The notes below the pieces were generated by a model that ran no database searches, was not told where the DNA came from, and was given only the letters and a program-made list of their open reading frames with translations. A DNA stretch of 64,000 nt, taken from GCA-2794515 sp034436155 (GTDB lineage Bacteria; Chloroflexota; Anaerolineae; Aggregatilineales; Phototrophicaceae). The stretch covers positions 1 to 64,000 of the forward strand of contig DAOTVP010000110.1 in NCBI GenBank assembly GCA_034436155.1. The letters are read 5' to 3'. Positions 42,580-53,271 of the stretch are shown here, piece by piece (the stretch's first letter is position 1; each line of letters begins with the position of its first letter). The position numbers were made by a program, and so were the translations under genes.

Positions 42580-45500
42580 TTAGGGTCTCCATTTGGGAGG
42601 AACTTGACCGTGACGGCTGGCGTTCTCTTCCGATGGGCTGTTTTGGGCATCGCGGTCGTTTTCTTCATCATCCGTCAAGCGGTTGGCATCTTCATCGGGG
42701 TTGATGGGTGGTGCCGTGATGGGCAGAGCATCCACCGAGAAGACGTTGAGGTTGTTGGGTGTATCATCGGTTGCATCAACAGACGATGTGAAGACGAGCG
42801 TGGTAGATTCGCAGTACCAAGTCGGCGATGTGTCTTGGACGTTTTGGTAGTCGCCCGTGTTGTTGGTCAACAAGCGGGTTTCGCCCGTTTCGATCTCATA
42901 CACATAGATGTCATTGATACCGTTGACGATATTCGATTGGTAGGCGATTAACTTGTCATCTGGTGAGAAGACGGCGTTGGTCGCATTACCACCGATTTCA
43001 GAGACACGGGTCACACCCGTACCATCGGCGTTCATATAGTAGATGGCGCTTTGACGGCTACGGTCGTTTTCGGGACGTGGGTCGTCACGATAGCTACGGA
43101 ACACAATCTTAGAACCATCGTTGCTATACATCGGGTCGTGATCATCGCCCGTACCATCGCTGAGTTTGGTCACAGCGTTGCCATTGGCGAGGTCAATTTC
43201 GTAGATTTGCCACAATCCGTCTTCGCGGTCACTTTGGATGAGCAGTTTGCTCCCGTCTGGCGACCAGAATGGATTGATGTCGTTGGATGGACTCATGGTG
43301 ACATTCACGTTTTCGCCTGTGAGCAGGTCGAACACGCGGATTTCCCAATCGCCGTTATCGGTGGTGGTTTCGTATGCCAACTTGAGACCGTTGGGTGCCC
43401 ACACGGGGTCAAGATCCATAGCGAATTCGTTATAGGTGATACGACGGGTGTCATCACCTGTGACTTTCGCCACGTAAATTTCCCAGTTACGTGCGCGGCT
43501 ACCTTCTTCGGTATCGCGTGTGGAGGCGAATGCAATCCACATACCATCTGGCGAGCGCGATGGGAACATATCGTACACATCTTCACCAACACCGCGAGAC
43601 AAGTTTTCGGGTCCGGTCAAGCCATTGGGAAGTTCACCAAGGCGGAACAGTTCCCAATCGCCAGTTTGGTCGGTATGGTACACGAGCCAGTCGGGGCAGA
43701 TTGCGCCACCAATTTCAATGGGCGACCATTCAGGAACACCGAGTTCGCGGTCTGGATTGCACATAGCGAGGTCAATAATCACACGCCCATCGGGTGTTTC
43801 GATGGTGTCGCCACAGACCGGTTCATCGGGTGTTTCTGGTGTTTCTGGGGTGGGTGTTGGGGTTTCATCTTCTGGGATGTAACAACCCGCGTTGTCGTCA
43901 AACGCCACGAGCGTATCGCCATTGATAAAGACCTTGAGCGTCACCACACGAGAGATAGATTGAACAGAAGTCACTGCGAATGGCATATCGCCAACGATGC
44001 CGTCTGCCAAGAGGTTACCCTCGTTATCCACAATTTGATATGTGGCAACGGTGAACAACGGTTGACCGCCAGCGTTCAAGATTTGACCCGCAAACACGCC
44101 ATTGGTGCCGAGGCAGGTCAGTTCGGGGACGTAGATGGGCGGTTCATAGCACGACAAGTTGGTACGTTCTGCGGTCACAGAGCCTTCACCTTCAGCGCCA
44201 AGCGAGACAACCAAGGTGAGTTGGCTATATTCGCCGACAAACGGTCCGATGTTGAATGGCAAGCCAGTCACACGACCAGCACCAACGAGGTTGCCGTTTT
44301 CGTCTTCAACGGTGTAGGTTGGCAACGATTGCAACGGTGTTCCGCCAGTGTTGACGATTTCAAAGAAGAAGGTGCCGTTTTCGACCTCATCGCAATAGCC
44401 AAGCGGTTCATAGACGGGTGGAACATAGCAGTTTTCGTTGGTAGTTGTCGCCACTTCCATACCTTCGATGTTGGTATAGAGGGTCAATGTCACTGCGCTA
44501 TACGGTCCGGTCACAGAGCCACTGAGTGGTGCGGGCGATGAGCCTTCGTCTAAGGTGTTACCATCTTGGTCAAAGACACGATAGTAAGGTGTATAGCTGA
44601 TACCTGGGATCGGTTCACCACCGATGTTGGTATATCCGAAGTTGAATGTGCCGTTGGATTCAGAACAGACAATTTCTGGGACATAAACGGGTGGCTCGAA
44701 GCAGGTTTCGTTAATCGCGCTGACGGGTTCGACATCTTCGCTATTCACCGAGACTTGCACGTATTGGAATTCACCCAGATACGACTTGGTGAACGGCAAT
44801 TGTGCGTTTTCGATGAGTTCTGCGCCAGTGCCACCGCCGTTGATATAGGCGAAATCAACCAAGATATTCACGCCACTCAAGACAGGTTCGCCACCGATGT
44901 TGACGACATTCACCGTGAATTCACCGTTATTATCGGTACATTCCACAGTTGGGACGTAAACAGGCGGGTTGTAGCAGGTGGTCAGAGGTTCGGCTTGGGC
45001 GCTGATATACCCTTCGGTGGTATCGAGCGTCAAGATGACACTGCTATAACGACCCGTAATGCTGGCGGGCAGTTGGCTGATGTTGCCAGAGGTGATGCTT
45101 GGAGCAGGATTACCGACCACATCCAATTTGAAGGTGGGTTCGGCACCGAGTATGGGCGAGCCACTCACGAGTTCAACACTGAGCAGGAACACACCGTTGG
45201 CATCACCGCAGACGGCGGTTGGTGTCCAGACGGGCGGTTCGTAACAGTCAATCGTGATGGGCGCTTCGACAGTGATAATACCTTCATCGGTGGTTACGGT
45301 CATGGTCAAACCATTTTCGTACGTACCAAAGATCGGCATGTTACCAGCGAGTTCGCTCATATTGCCAGAGATGGTTGTGAAGCCATCGCCCGTAATTTCG
45401 AAGGTGGGTTCGCCACCATCCACAGGGGCACCGCCACCGGTTTGCGTCAGGGTGAAGTAGAAGTTGCCATTTTCACCGCAGTAACCAGTTGGGGTGTATT

Positions 45501-48500
45501 CGGGTTGACGATAGCAAGTGCTGTTGTCTGCGCTCACGATTTCACCACCGTAGGACACATCCACACCAACATTGCCATAACGTCCCGCAGGTAAGGTTAA
45601 GACGACAGGCAGGTCGCTATTGCCAAATCCGACAACACCTTGCGATTCGCCATCAATGAAGATTTCATATCTTGGCACGGTATCGACAATTGCGCCACCC
45701 GTATTGACGATAGTGATGACAAACACGCCATTTTCATCACCACAATAGACATTGGGTTCAAAAACGGGTGGTACGAAGCAGTCTTCAACCGTGGTCAAAG
45801 GCGCAACCTCAATATCGCCACCAGAGAAGCTCATCGTCAACGGACCGTTTTCGCTGGTCACGACCACAGAGATGAATGGTAATGTGACAGTGCCAAAAGC
45901 GAGTTCGATGTTGTTTGCATCGGTAATGCTGTAATCGGGGAGGGTCACTCCGTCAATCACCGTGCCACCGACATTGAGAATATTGAATACATACACGCCG
46001 TTACCTTCTGTACATTCGCCCGATGGGACGAGTTCAGGGGCTTGGTAACATTCTTGACCATCCGCTTGTTCTTGGATTGTGCCTTCAGTGGTGCTGAGCG
46101 TCATGGTCAATGAGCCATACGGTCCCGTGATGGTCACAGGCAGTTGGGTCACATCGCCACTCAACACTTCGTCACCATTTTCATCCACAATCACGAAGGT
46201 CGCGGGCGTGGTGATGGGTGTACCACCGATGTTGGATGCGCCAAAGTAGTAAGCACCGTTACCTGCTTCATACGCACAGTAGGCGATGCCGATATATTTC
46301 GGCGCAGTGTAACAATCTTCGCGGGTGGCTGTCTTGGACAGTTGACCATTCACATACAGATTCACCGTCACGAAGGTTTGACCAGAGAATTCCTCAAAGT
46401 ATGGACCCGTGTAATCGGTGAGCGCGACCAATGTGCCAGTCGAGCCAATCACTTCGTATTGAACTGTGGTATTGGGCAATGGGGCATATCCATCATCACT
46501 GATTTCAACTGTGAATACGCCGTTAGTTTCTGATTCATCACAATAGACACCAACGTAGTATTCAGGTGCGGTGTAACAACCAGAGACGGTCTTTGGCGTG
46601 ACGGTAACAGGATCTGCACTACTGCTCACAGACAAGGTGAGTGATCGATAGTCGCCTGTGTAAGTCTTGCCATTGAACAGGTCGCTCAGGTCGCCCGTTT
46701 CAACGGTGTTCCCGTCTTGGTCAACGATGGTGTAGGTGAACGTACCGACAGGATTGCCACTCAGCGAGACGCTGAAGAAGGTGTTGCCGTTGGTTTCTTC
46801 GCAATAACCATCAAGTTCAACCGTGGGGGCGCGGTAGCAGTTTTCTTGCAAGTGTGTTTTGACTTGTTGTGTTTCGTTATTAACGACACGGAACAACAAA
46901 CTGCCAGAGGTGCTGTTATAGGTACGGTTGAAGCTAGAGGCTTCTTCATGGGTGAGGTTGCCACTATCAATGACCGTATTGCCATCTAACACTTCAAAAC
47001 TCACGCCTGCCGTACCCGTTGGCATACCGCCACTATGGGTGATGGTGAAGCCAAACACGCCATTATTGGCATCGCAGTAACCTGCGGGTGTATAAACGGG
47101 CGCGGTGTAACAACCAGGGGTAGCTTCAAGGAATACTTTGAAGTGACCTGGGCTGTCAATATCAAACGCGAGGCTATTCGAGGTGCTATTGAAGACAATA
47201 TCCAATGGCATATCGGCTTGGGTGATGTTGCCTTGTTGCAAAACATTCCAACCGCCGTTGCTCACGTCCACAATGTAGTAGGTGGCAGTGCCAAAGATGA
47301 CACCATCGGCAGTGAAGCGATACACACCATTCGACACGCACTCGTAAGCGAGGTCGGCACCGGGCGGTGTACACAATTCATCGCTGATTTGTTCGGCATC
47401 GACCAATTGACCATTCACAAACAACGACACGGTTGGGTATTCGCCGTATGTTAAGCCAGAAATGGCAAAAGTGGATTGACCCGATGTGGCTGTGCCGTTG
47501 CCAGACAAACTCGCCACTGACCATGTGTAATCAACTGAAACGCTATTGGCGTTGTTGACGCGCATGGTATGGGTGGTGGTATTTTCCCAACAGACACTAT
47601 CCAGTGTGAGTTTATAACATCCTTCAACTGTTGCAGTCGCGTTGTCGTAACCCGCCACGCTGAATGTTGCGCTACCTTGTGCGTTGGTCAACACGGCAAA
47701 CGGATTGCTGGATGTTCCTGCATTGGCGGGACCAAACGAGCCAGAGGTGCTGGTTGCGCCTGTCGCATTCCATGTCACGGCTTCGGTGAGGTTTGCACCA
47801 TCGGCAGGCACGTTAATGATGAATAATGCGCGACCAGTGCCATATTCACACACACCAGAGACGGTTAATTCGGGTTTGCCCAAACAACCTTCAACATCGG
47901 CGCGTGGTTGGCTAAATCCAGGATGTCCCGGACGTTGGTCAACATACAAACGAACATTGATGCCCGCAAATTCGGGGAATGTGAGCGATTTGGTTTCGCC
48001 ACCGAGCAATTGAATTTCGCCAGTCGCCAAAACGCCTAATTCGGTATTACGCGGTCCCATTTCGACCAAGCGCCATGTGGTTGGGGCATCCATATCGCCT
48101 TCACCAGGTGAGCCTGTGTTGGAGACATAGAAGGTGATAACACCCGCTTTACATTCGCCAGTCACGCTGACACTGCTTCGATCCCATTCTTCCTGACAGT
48201 CTACGGTACGAGCCAATTCGCTCAGACCCGCGACTGAGAAGCTGATCGATTTGCCACCCAAACCAGTGACGGTGAAGCTGACCGATGGATTTTCGCTGGT
48301 CAAGCCCGCGACAGTGCCGAGAACGGTGGGGACACCATCGACCGTACCAGTGACTTCATAGCTGGTCGTTTCAGACATCGCCAGACCGAAGTAAGTCACG
48401 GTATAGGTTGCAACGCCTTGTGCATCACAGGTTGCGACCGCGCCATAGCTCTCGCTACCGCCAGAGGTGATGAACACCACACGCGGCACAGTCCCTTGTT

Positions 48501-51500
48501 GCCCATCTTTGCTGAACAACATACGGACGGTATAGCTACCTTCGCTTTGATAGGTATGGCAGACTTGCCCGTTATTGGTGACAGGTGCAGAGTTACCATC
48601 GCCGAATTGGAATTCAGAGACGACCACACCACTCGAAACTTGTGGCAAGAAGCAATATTCCAGACCACCATTGGGGGTCACGTTGAAGGTGGCATTGGCA
48701 TCAATCACCGCATACAGACGAACTTTGTTCGTAGATGTGGCGACCAATGTGCCATCGGTGACGCGCAGGCTGACGTTATATTCGCCCGGCTCGCTATAGG
48801 TAAAGCATGGTTCTTTTTCATTGCTAGTCGAACCATCGTGGAATGTCCACAACCATTCGGTGATGAGGCTTTCATCAATATCGGTGCTTGGCACGAAGCA
48901 GATTTCACGCGGTGCCAACGATTCCCACGGATTGGCGATGAAGGTCACATTGATTTGGCTGTAATCCACCACGCGGATGTTGACGGATGCGCGTTGGGTA
49001 CGAATGACACCGACACCCTCAACTTCAACCGTGAATTCACCGGTTTGCGTGAAGCGATATGAGAAGGTTGTGGTCTCAGTTGTCCCTACTTGCGAGCCAT
49101 TCACGAACCATTTATAGGGTGGCGCGATGTCGGTTGTGGCGGTGAAATTGACCGTATCGCCTTGGAAGATGACATAACGATCGGCATCAACAGAAATGCT
49201 TTGTTGTGCGCGTGCCGTAAAGTCGAAGCTGACATCGCAGACTTCGCCCGCAGGTTGCCCGTTACGGGTAGGTGTGACCACCAAACGGACGGTTTGTGGG
49301 GTGGTTTGCGTGAACGTGTAATCGAAACGATTATCCGAATCGACCAACGAGCCGTTCAGATACCATTCATAAGCCATTGTACGACCATTGGCATCGCTCA
49401 GATTGACCGTGAAGCGTACCGCTTGGTCAACGAAAATATCGGTTGGCGCCACGATGCTACAATCGAAGCCGTCTGCATCCACGCTAATCGTCTTTGTCTT
49501 TTCACACATCAAGTTGCCATTCAAGAAGACTTGCGCTTTGAGGGTGAAAGAACCCGATTCTTGGAAGAAATAGCTAAAGCTACTGCCAGAACCAGATTGT
49601 TCGACATCGTTAATGAACCACTTGTAGCTGACATTCGCCAAGCCAGAGGGTTCTATCGAGATGCTGTATGTCTTGACATCGAATTGTTCAATCGAGCTAC
49701 TACCAGAAATGCTGAAGCATTCCAAAGCCGATTCTGCAACGGTGACGGTCTTGATAATCACACAGGCATCGCCAGCATTCGGGGTTGCCACAACGCGCAA
49801 TTCGTATGAACCTGCGGCTGCCCATGTAGTGGTAAAGCCGAATAATTCGCCCTCTTGCACGCTTGCGCCATTGACGAACCATTCAATACCCGTAACAGTA
49901 CGGTTGCCGAGTTTAGAGCTATCAATGCTCAGGTTATACGCAATGGTTTCGCCCAAATACACACTAAAATCGCCACTTAACGAGCAGAAATTGGTACTAG
50001 CCGCGCCGACACCAACACTTTGGCTAATATCACAGATGACATTGCCATTTAGCGAGACAACCACACGCACATCTTTCTGACCCGATTCGGAGAAAGCGTA
50101 ATTCAATGTGCGGTTATTATTGTTCACCTCGACACCACCCATGAACCATTGATAGGTGAAGGTCTTGCCAGAAGTATTCCCGCTAATCGCAACACGATAT
50201 TGGTTGCTGATAAAGGCAGTAGCACTGCTTGGGAAGCGGTCGAAACGACAGGTAAATTCTTCTTGGGATACAGTCACTGTCCGTGTTTGGATACAAGTCG
50301 TCCCATCGCTGAGAGTCGCTGTAATCGTGACAGTATATGTACCACTCACAGTAAAGGTATGATTTTGATTATTGGTGGAAGTGGTTGTATAGGTGACTGT
50401 CGTGCTGTTATCACCTGCTGGTCCCACGATTGACCACGAATAACCCGTCACAGTACGCCCATTCAGATTGGTAAAGTTATCGAGTTTATAATTGATAGTT
50501 TGGTTCAGTAATGGGGTCGTACTACCATTGAAGCGACAGGTGACACTATTCAATGTTAAGGTGACAGTGGTGGTCGCAGTACAGACCACAGACCCATCAA
50601 TCAACACCTCAACGGTGATTTGTGTCTGACCGGCTGTCGTGATGCTACGGGTGTAGCTCGTCCCTGTATGAACAACTTCGCCACCCACCAACCATTGAAC
50701 TGTCGCAGTACGACCAGCCAATTGACTGCTATTCAGGTTAACGGTGAAGGTATTATTGCCATAGGTAGCGGTTGTGTTACCACTGATCGGGCATGTCACG
50801 GCGGCATAGCGCACTTCAATCGTCACGGCGGCGGCTTCGGATGACCCACCCGGACCCGTCACTCGCAGATTGATGACATACGTGCCTTCTGCGGTATAGG
50901 TTTTGCTTGGGTTGCGCGTATCGCTCGATGTACCATCGCCCCACGTCCATTCATAGGTGTCAATTTCGCCCGTGCTGGTGTTATTGGGGGTGATAGTCTC
51001 GCCCACATTGACGGTTGTCTTTGACACAGTGAACGATGCGACAGGCGGTTGTGACCCTTCGGCAACGAAAATACGTTGTTGCGAGGTCGAGGTTTCGCCA
51101 CCCGGACCCGTCACTTTGAGGGTGATAATATGCGAACCGGGTGCTAATTCTGCACACGGATTGGCTTCGGTGCTATCGAATGTGCCATCGTTATTGAAAT
51201 CCCATTCGGTGCTTTGGACGTTACCCGTACTGGTGCTGGTGAAGCACAGTTGGAAGTTACTGCCCACTTGACCGTTGTTGACATAGGTAAAGCTGGCTTT
51301 CACCGCTTCGCCTTGCCCTGTGATGACGATTTGGCGCAACGCATTCGCACCATCACCATCTGGACCCAACACATCCAACGTCACATTGAAGGTTTGACCT
51401 TGTGTCCCCGTGAAGCTGACTTCGATCGGACCCGCACCATTCACATCACCACTGACGACCATACCACCAGCAAAATTCCAGCTATAGGTGCTGATTGGAC

Positions 51501-52926
51501 CGCCTGTATTGACCGCATTGAAAATCACAGTCCCGCCAGAGGTCACAGCGAGCGTGCTGGCTTCGATGGTCACAATCGGCGCAGGTTGGTCTAACACGGC
51601 AGTGATGCTACCACGCGCCACCACCACATTCGCGGTTGGTGTCGCAGAATCGGTAACAGTCAACGTGATATTATACGTGCCTGCTTCGGGCAATTGGAAC
51701 GATGGGTTGGCATCGCTACTGGTTTGGCTATAACCATTCGGTCCCGTAATCAACCACGCATACGTAAAGGTTGGATGTGTACCCGTCACATTGCTGGTCA
51801 GATTGAGGGTTTGTGGGAACGCGCCACTGGGCAGGTTGCTGGTGAAGGTCGCCGCCAATGAGCTAGAAGACGCGGTTGCACTGCTGATGTCGACTGTACC
51901 CGTCAACGGACCGACAGAACCACCCGCACCAGAACACGTCAATTGAACGCTATAAACACCAGCCGTATTGTAAACGGTGGTAATCGTTTGACCAGTTTGC
52001 GTCGCGCCATCGACATTCCATGTGAACGTGTCGAGGTCGCCAACCACATTTACCGCCGACCACGTAACCGTGACAGGCAACGTATTGCCGTTGGGTGTGC
52101 CTGTGATCTCGCAAGCGAGTTCATTCACAACCGGTTGTTCAATAATCACTTGAGCAGTAACAGGGTCAAGTTGATTGCCTTGATCATCGGCACAGATCAA
52201 CGTGATAGTGTATGTACCGGGATCGACAAAATCACGGCTGACAGTTTCACCGCTTGCGGCGATGCCTGCCAAGTCCCATGTAAACACGCTCACATTTTGA
52301 ACGTTATTCACACTAAAAGTATACGTATTGCCATTGATAACTGGATCGGCAATGCCGCACGACAGCGTGACTTGATTTTGTGGTTGTTGTGGTGGTGGAT
52401 TCGGACAGCCAGAGCCATCGACACCAAAACCCGCATCACCCTGATTCGGACACGCATCGTTGGCGTTCACCAAACCATCGCCGTCATCATCATTCACGGT
52501 GTTCGGGTCTGGATTCGGACAGCCAGTTGCGCCATCAATACCAAAACCCATATCAGGTGCATTGATACACTCGGCGGGTTCTTTGCTATCATCTACGCCG
52601 TCCCCATCGGTATCGGGGTTCGGACAACCATTAAAAGCGGCTTCGCCAAAGACATCAGGACATTGGTCTGTCCCATCGTTGGGTACGCCATCACCATCTG
52701 TGTCATCAGAGCGCGTTTCGCGGACTGGTGTCGGCGCAGGGGTACTTTCTGGTTCTTCTGTGGGAACAGTTTGTGCAACGGCGGTTGCATCTACGGTTTC
52801 GGTCACAGTTGTCGCTACATCGTCATCAGTTGTGGGACGGTTCGACAAAATCACCAGAGCGCCACCCAACAAGACAACACCAAAAACCAAAATCGCTATG
52901 ATTTGATTTCTTGTGAGTTTACTCAT
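42580..52926 (-). CDS. Giant anchored surface protein: TSP3, PKD domains, Cys-repeat array, TolB-like propeller
   Basis: The 3448-residue protein starts with one membrane span (about 9-28) and no cleavage site, so it is probably anchored with its bulk outside. A Pro/Thr/Glu-rich linker leads to thrombospondin type 3-like calcium loops (DTDGDGVPNDGTDQCPD, about residues 73-175). Many PKD-like domains follow (about 190-1550, with WxWGDG or WxFxDG cores), including divergent cysteine-bearing ones. Residues about 1934-3015 are twelve repeats of about 90 residues, each marked by C[YF]xxP and a later C before NG. The last 400 residues match TolB/WD40-like blades (SPDGMWIAFAS, YSNDGSKIVF, FSPDDKLIAYQSN). 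Such proteins usually bind polysaccharide or protein partners; the ligand is unknown. Confidence 0.88.
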   Translation of the reverse strand: MSKLTRNQIIAILVFGVVLLGGALVILSNRPTTDDDVATTVTETVDATAVAQTVPTEEPESTPAPTPVRETRSDDTDGDGVPNDGTDQCPDVFGEAAFNGCPNPDTDGDGVDDSKEPAECINAPDMGFGIDGATGCPNPDPNTVNDDDGDGLVNANDACPNQGDAGFGVDGSGCPNPPPQQPQNQVTLSCGIADPVINGNTYTFSVNNVQNVSVFTWDLAGIAASGETVSRDFVDPGTYTITLICADDQGNQLDPVTAQVIIEQPVVNELACEITGTPNGNTLPVTVTWSAVNVVGDLDTFTWNVDGATQTGQTITTVYNTAGVYSVQLTCSGAGGSVGPLTGTVDISSATASSSSLAATFTSNLPSGAFPQTLNLTSNVTGTHPTFTYAWLITGPNGYSQTSSDANPSFQLPEAGTYNITLTVTDSATPTANVVVARGSITAVLDQPAPIVTIEASTLAVTSGGTVIFNAVNTGGPISTYSWNFAGGMVVSGDVNGAGPIEVSFTGTQGQTFNVTLDVLGPDGDGANALRQIVITGQGEAVKASFTYVNNGQVGSNFQLCFTSTSTGNVQSTEWDFNNDGTFDSTEANPCAELAPGSHIITLKVTGPGGETSTSQQRIFVAEGSQPPVASFTVSKTTVNVGETITPNNTSTGEIDTYEWTWGDGTSSDTRNPSKTYTAEGTYVINLRVTGPGGSSEAAAVTIEVRYAAVTCPISGNTTATYGNNTFTVNLNSSQLAGRTATVQWLVGGEVVHTGTSYTRSITTAGQTQITVEVLIDGSVVCTATTTVTLTLNSVTCRFNGSTTPLLNQTINYKLDNFTNLNGRTVTGYSWSIVGPAGDNSTTVTYTTTSTNNQNHTFTVSGTYTVTITATLSDGTTCIQTRTVTVSQEEFTCRFDRFPSSATAFISNQYRVAISGNTSGKTFTYQWFMGGVEVNNNNRTLNYAFSESGQKDVRVVVSLNGNVICDISQSVGVGAASTNFCSLSGDFSVYLGETIAYNLSIDSSKLGNRTVTGIEWFVNGASVQEGELFGFTTTWAAAGSYELRVVATPNAGDACVIIKTVTVAESALECFSISGSSSIEQFDVKTYSISIEPSGLANVSYKWFINDVEQSGSGSSFSYFFQESGSFTLKAQVFLNGNLMCEKTKTISVDADGFDCSIVAPTDIFVDQAVRFTVNLSDANGRTMAYEWYLNGSLVDSDNRFDYTFTQTTPQTVRLVVTPTRNGQPAGEVCDVSFDFTARAQQSISVDADRYVIFQGDTVNFTATTDIAPPYKWFVNGSQVGTTETTTFSYRFTQTGEFTVEVEGVGVIRTQRASVNIRVVDYSQINVTFIANPWESLAPREICFVPSTDIDESLITEWLWTFHDGSTSNEKEPCFTYSEPGEYNVSLRVTDGTLVATSTNKVRLYAVIDANATFNVTPNGGLEYCFLPQVSSGVVVSEFQFGDGNSAPVTNNGQVCHTYQSEGSYTVRMLFSKDGQQGTVPRVVFITSGGSESYGAVATCDAQGVATYTVTYFGLAMSETTSYEVTGTVDGVPTVLGTVAGLTSENPSVSFTVTGLGGKSISFSVAGLSELARTVDCQEEWDRSSVSVTGECKAGVITFYVSNTGSPGEGDMDAPTTWRLVEMGPRNTELGVLATGEIQLLGGETKSLTFPEFAGINVRLYVDQRPGHPGFSQPRADVEGCLGKPELTVSGVCEYGTGRALFIINVPADGANLTEAVTWNATGATSTSGSFGPANAGTSSNPFAVLTNAQGSATFSVAGYDNATATVEGCYKLTLDSVCWENTTTHTMRVNNANSVSVDYTWSVASLSGNGTATSGQSTFAISGLTYGEYPTVSLFVNGQLVDAEQISDELCTPPGADLAYECVSNGVYRFTADGVIFGTATYYIVDVSNGGWNVLQQGNITQADMPLDIVFNSTSNSLAFDIDSPGHFKVFLEATPGCYTAPVYTPAGYCDANNGVFGFTITHSGGMPTGTAGVSFEVLDGNTVIDSGNLTHEEASSFNRTYNSTSGSLLFRVVNNETQQVKTHLQENCYRAPTVELDGYCEETNGNTFFSVSLSGNPVGTFTYTIVDQDGNTVETGDLSDLFNGKTYTGDYRSLTLSVSSSADPVTVTPKTVSGCYTAPEYYVGVYCDESETNGVFTVEISDDGYAPLPNTTVQYEVIGSTGTLVALTDYTGPYFEEFSGQTFVTVNLYVNGQLSKTATREDCYTAPKYIGIAYCAYEAGNGAYYFGASNIGGTPITTPATFVIVDENGDEVLSGDVTQLPVTITGPYGSLTMTLSTTEGTIQEQADGQECYQAPELVPSGECTEGNGVYVFNILNVGGTVIDGVTLPDYSITDANNIELAFGTVTLPFISVVVTSENGPLTMSFSGGDIEVAPLTTVEDCFVPPVFEPNVYCGDENGVFVITIVNTGGAIVDTVPRYEIFIDGESQGVVGFGNSDLPVVLTLPAGRYGNVGVDVSYGGEIVSADNSTCYRQPEYTPTGYCGENGNFYFTLTQTGGGAPVDGGEPTFEITGDGFTTISGNMSELAGNMPIFGTYENGLTMTVTTDEGIITVEAPITIDCYEPPVWTPTAVCGDANGVFLLSVELVSGSPILGAEPTFKLDVVGNPAPSITSGNISQLPASITGRYSSVILTLDTTEGYISAQAEPLTTCYNPPVYVPTVECTDNNGEFTVNVVNIGGEPVLSGVNILVDFAYINGGGTGAELIENAQLPFTKSYLGEFQYVQVSVNSEDVEPVSAINETCFEPPVYVPEIVCSESNGTFNFGYTNIGGEPIPGISYTPYYRVFDQDGNTLDEGSSPAPLSGSVTGPYSAVTLTLYTNIEGMEVATTTNENCYVPPVYEPLGYCDEVENGTFFFEIVNTGGTPLQSLPTYTVEDENGNLVGAGRVTGLPFNIGPFVGEYSQLTLVVSLGAEGEGSVTAERTNLSCYEPPIYVPELTCLGTNGVFAGQILNAGGQPLFTVATYQIVDNEGNLLADGIVGDMPFAVTSVQSISRVVTLKVFINGDTLVAFDDNAGCYIPEDETPTPTPETPETPDEPVCGDTIETPDGRVIIDLAMCNPDRELGVPEWSPIEIGGAICPDWLVYHTDQTGDWELFRLGELPNGLTGPENLSRGVGEDVYDMFPSRSPDGMWIAFASTRDTEEGSRARNWEIYVAKVTGDDTRRITYNEFAMDLDPVWAPNGLKLAYETTTDNGDWEIRVFDLLTGENVNVTMSPSNDINPFWSPDGSKLLIQSDREDGLWQIYEIDLANGNAVTKLSDGTGDDHDPMYSNDGSKIVFRSYRDDPRPENDRSRQSAIYYMNADGTGVTRVSEIGGNATNAVFSPDDKLIAYQSNIVNGINDIYVYEIETGETRLLTNNTGDYQNVQDTSPTWYCESTTLVFTSSVDATDDTPNNLNVFSVDALPITAPPINPDEDANRLTDDEENDRDAQNSPSEENASRHGQVPPKWRP
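43885..47112 (-). repeat. Coding array of twelve ~90-residue cysteine repeats
   Basis: Within the giant protein, units begin CYTAPVYTPAGYC and continue through copies such as CYRAPT, CYQAPE, CFVPPV, CYEPPV and CYVPPV, with a period near 269 bases. Each has a second Cys 8-10 residues after the first and an NG-x-[FY] segment. More divergent members (for example CTPPGADLAYEC) occur just N-terminal. Confidence 0.8.
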
Positions 52927-52929
52927 TGA

Positions 52930-53091
52930 TTAGCTCCATAGAAATTCTGAAGGATGAATTGAGACAAAATTTTCTTCTGTCGGGCGGAATCGATAAGGGT
53001 GTGCATCATCAAAGAGATAGTTTAATCTATCTATAATCCCGATTTTTATGCCACAGATTAACTTTTTTGTGGATAGTATCGGGTTCTGCAT
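52930..53091 (-). CDS. 53-residue protein translationally coupled to the giant gene
   Basis: ATG 53091 has a near-perfect Shine-Dalgarno, AAGGAGG, five bases upstream, and its stop is three bases before the giant gene's ATG. The product (beginning MQNPILSTKKLICGIKIG) is basic at first, lacks a clear signal peptide and ends in an aromatic-rich tail (HPSEFLW). No family is recognised. It may be a leader that sets translation of the giant gene, or a genuine small protein. The longer frame to 53166 is less likely because of the strong site at 53091. Confidence 0.55.
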   Translation of the reverse strand: MQNPILSTKKLICGIKIGIIDRLNYLFDDAHPYRFRPTEENFVSIHPSEFLWS

Positions 53092-53271
53092 GTCAGCCTC
53101 CTTTCCAAAAACTATAAAAGCGATGAAGTGGTGGTTTATCCACATATTCAGTGTAACGCAATACAAGACGTATCGTGAGGCTTTATAAAAGATTTTTTAT
53201 GAAATAAATCCCGCCCTTGAGTGCGTACATGCCCATTGTAACAACGAAATGTCCATGACACAAATAAATGT

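Noticed and set aside
43051..44541. Long plus-strand open frame (about 496 codons) opposite the giant gene, with others at 44566-45594 and 51943-52929
   Set aside because: They are antisense to a clearly coding gene with domain evidence. The repeated, codon-biased sequence keeps the opposite frame open; no ribosome site or domain supports them.
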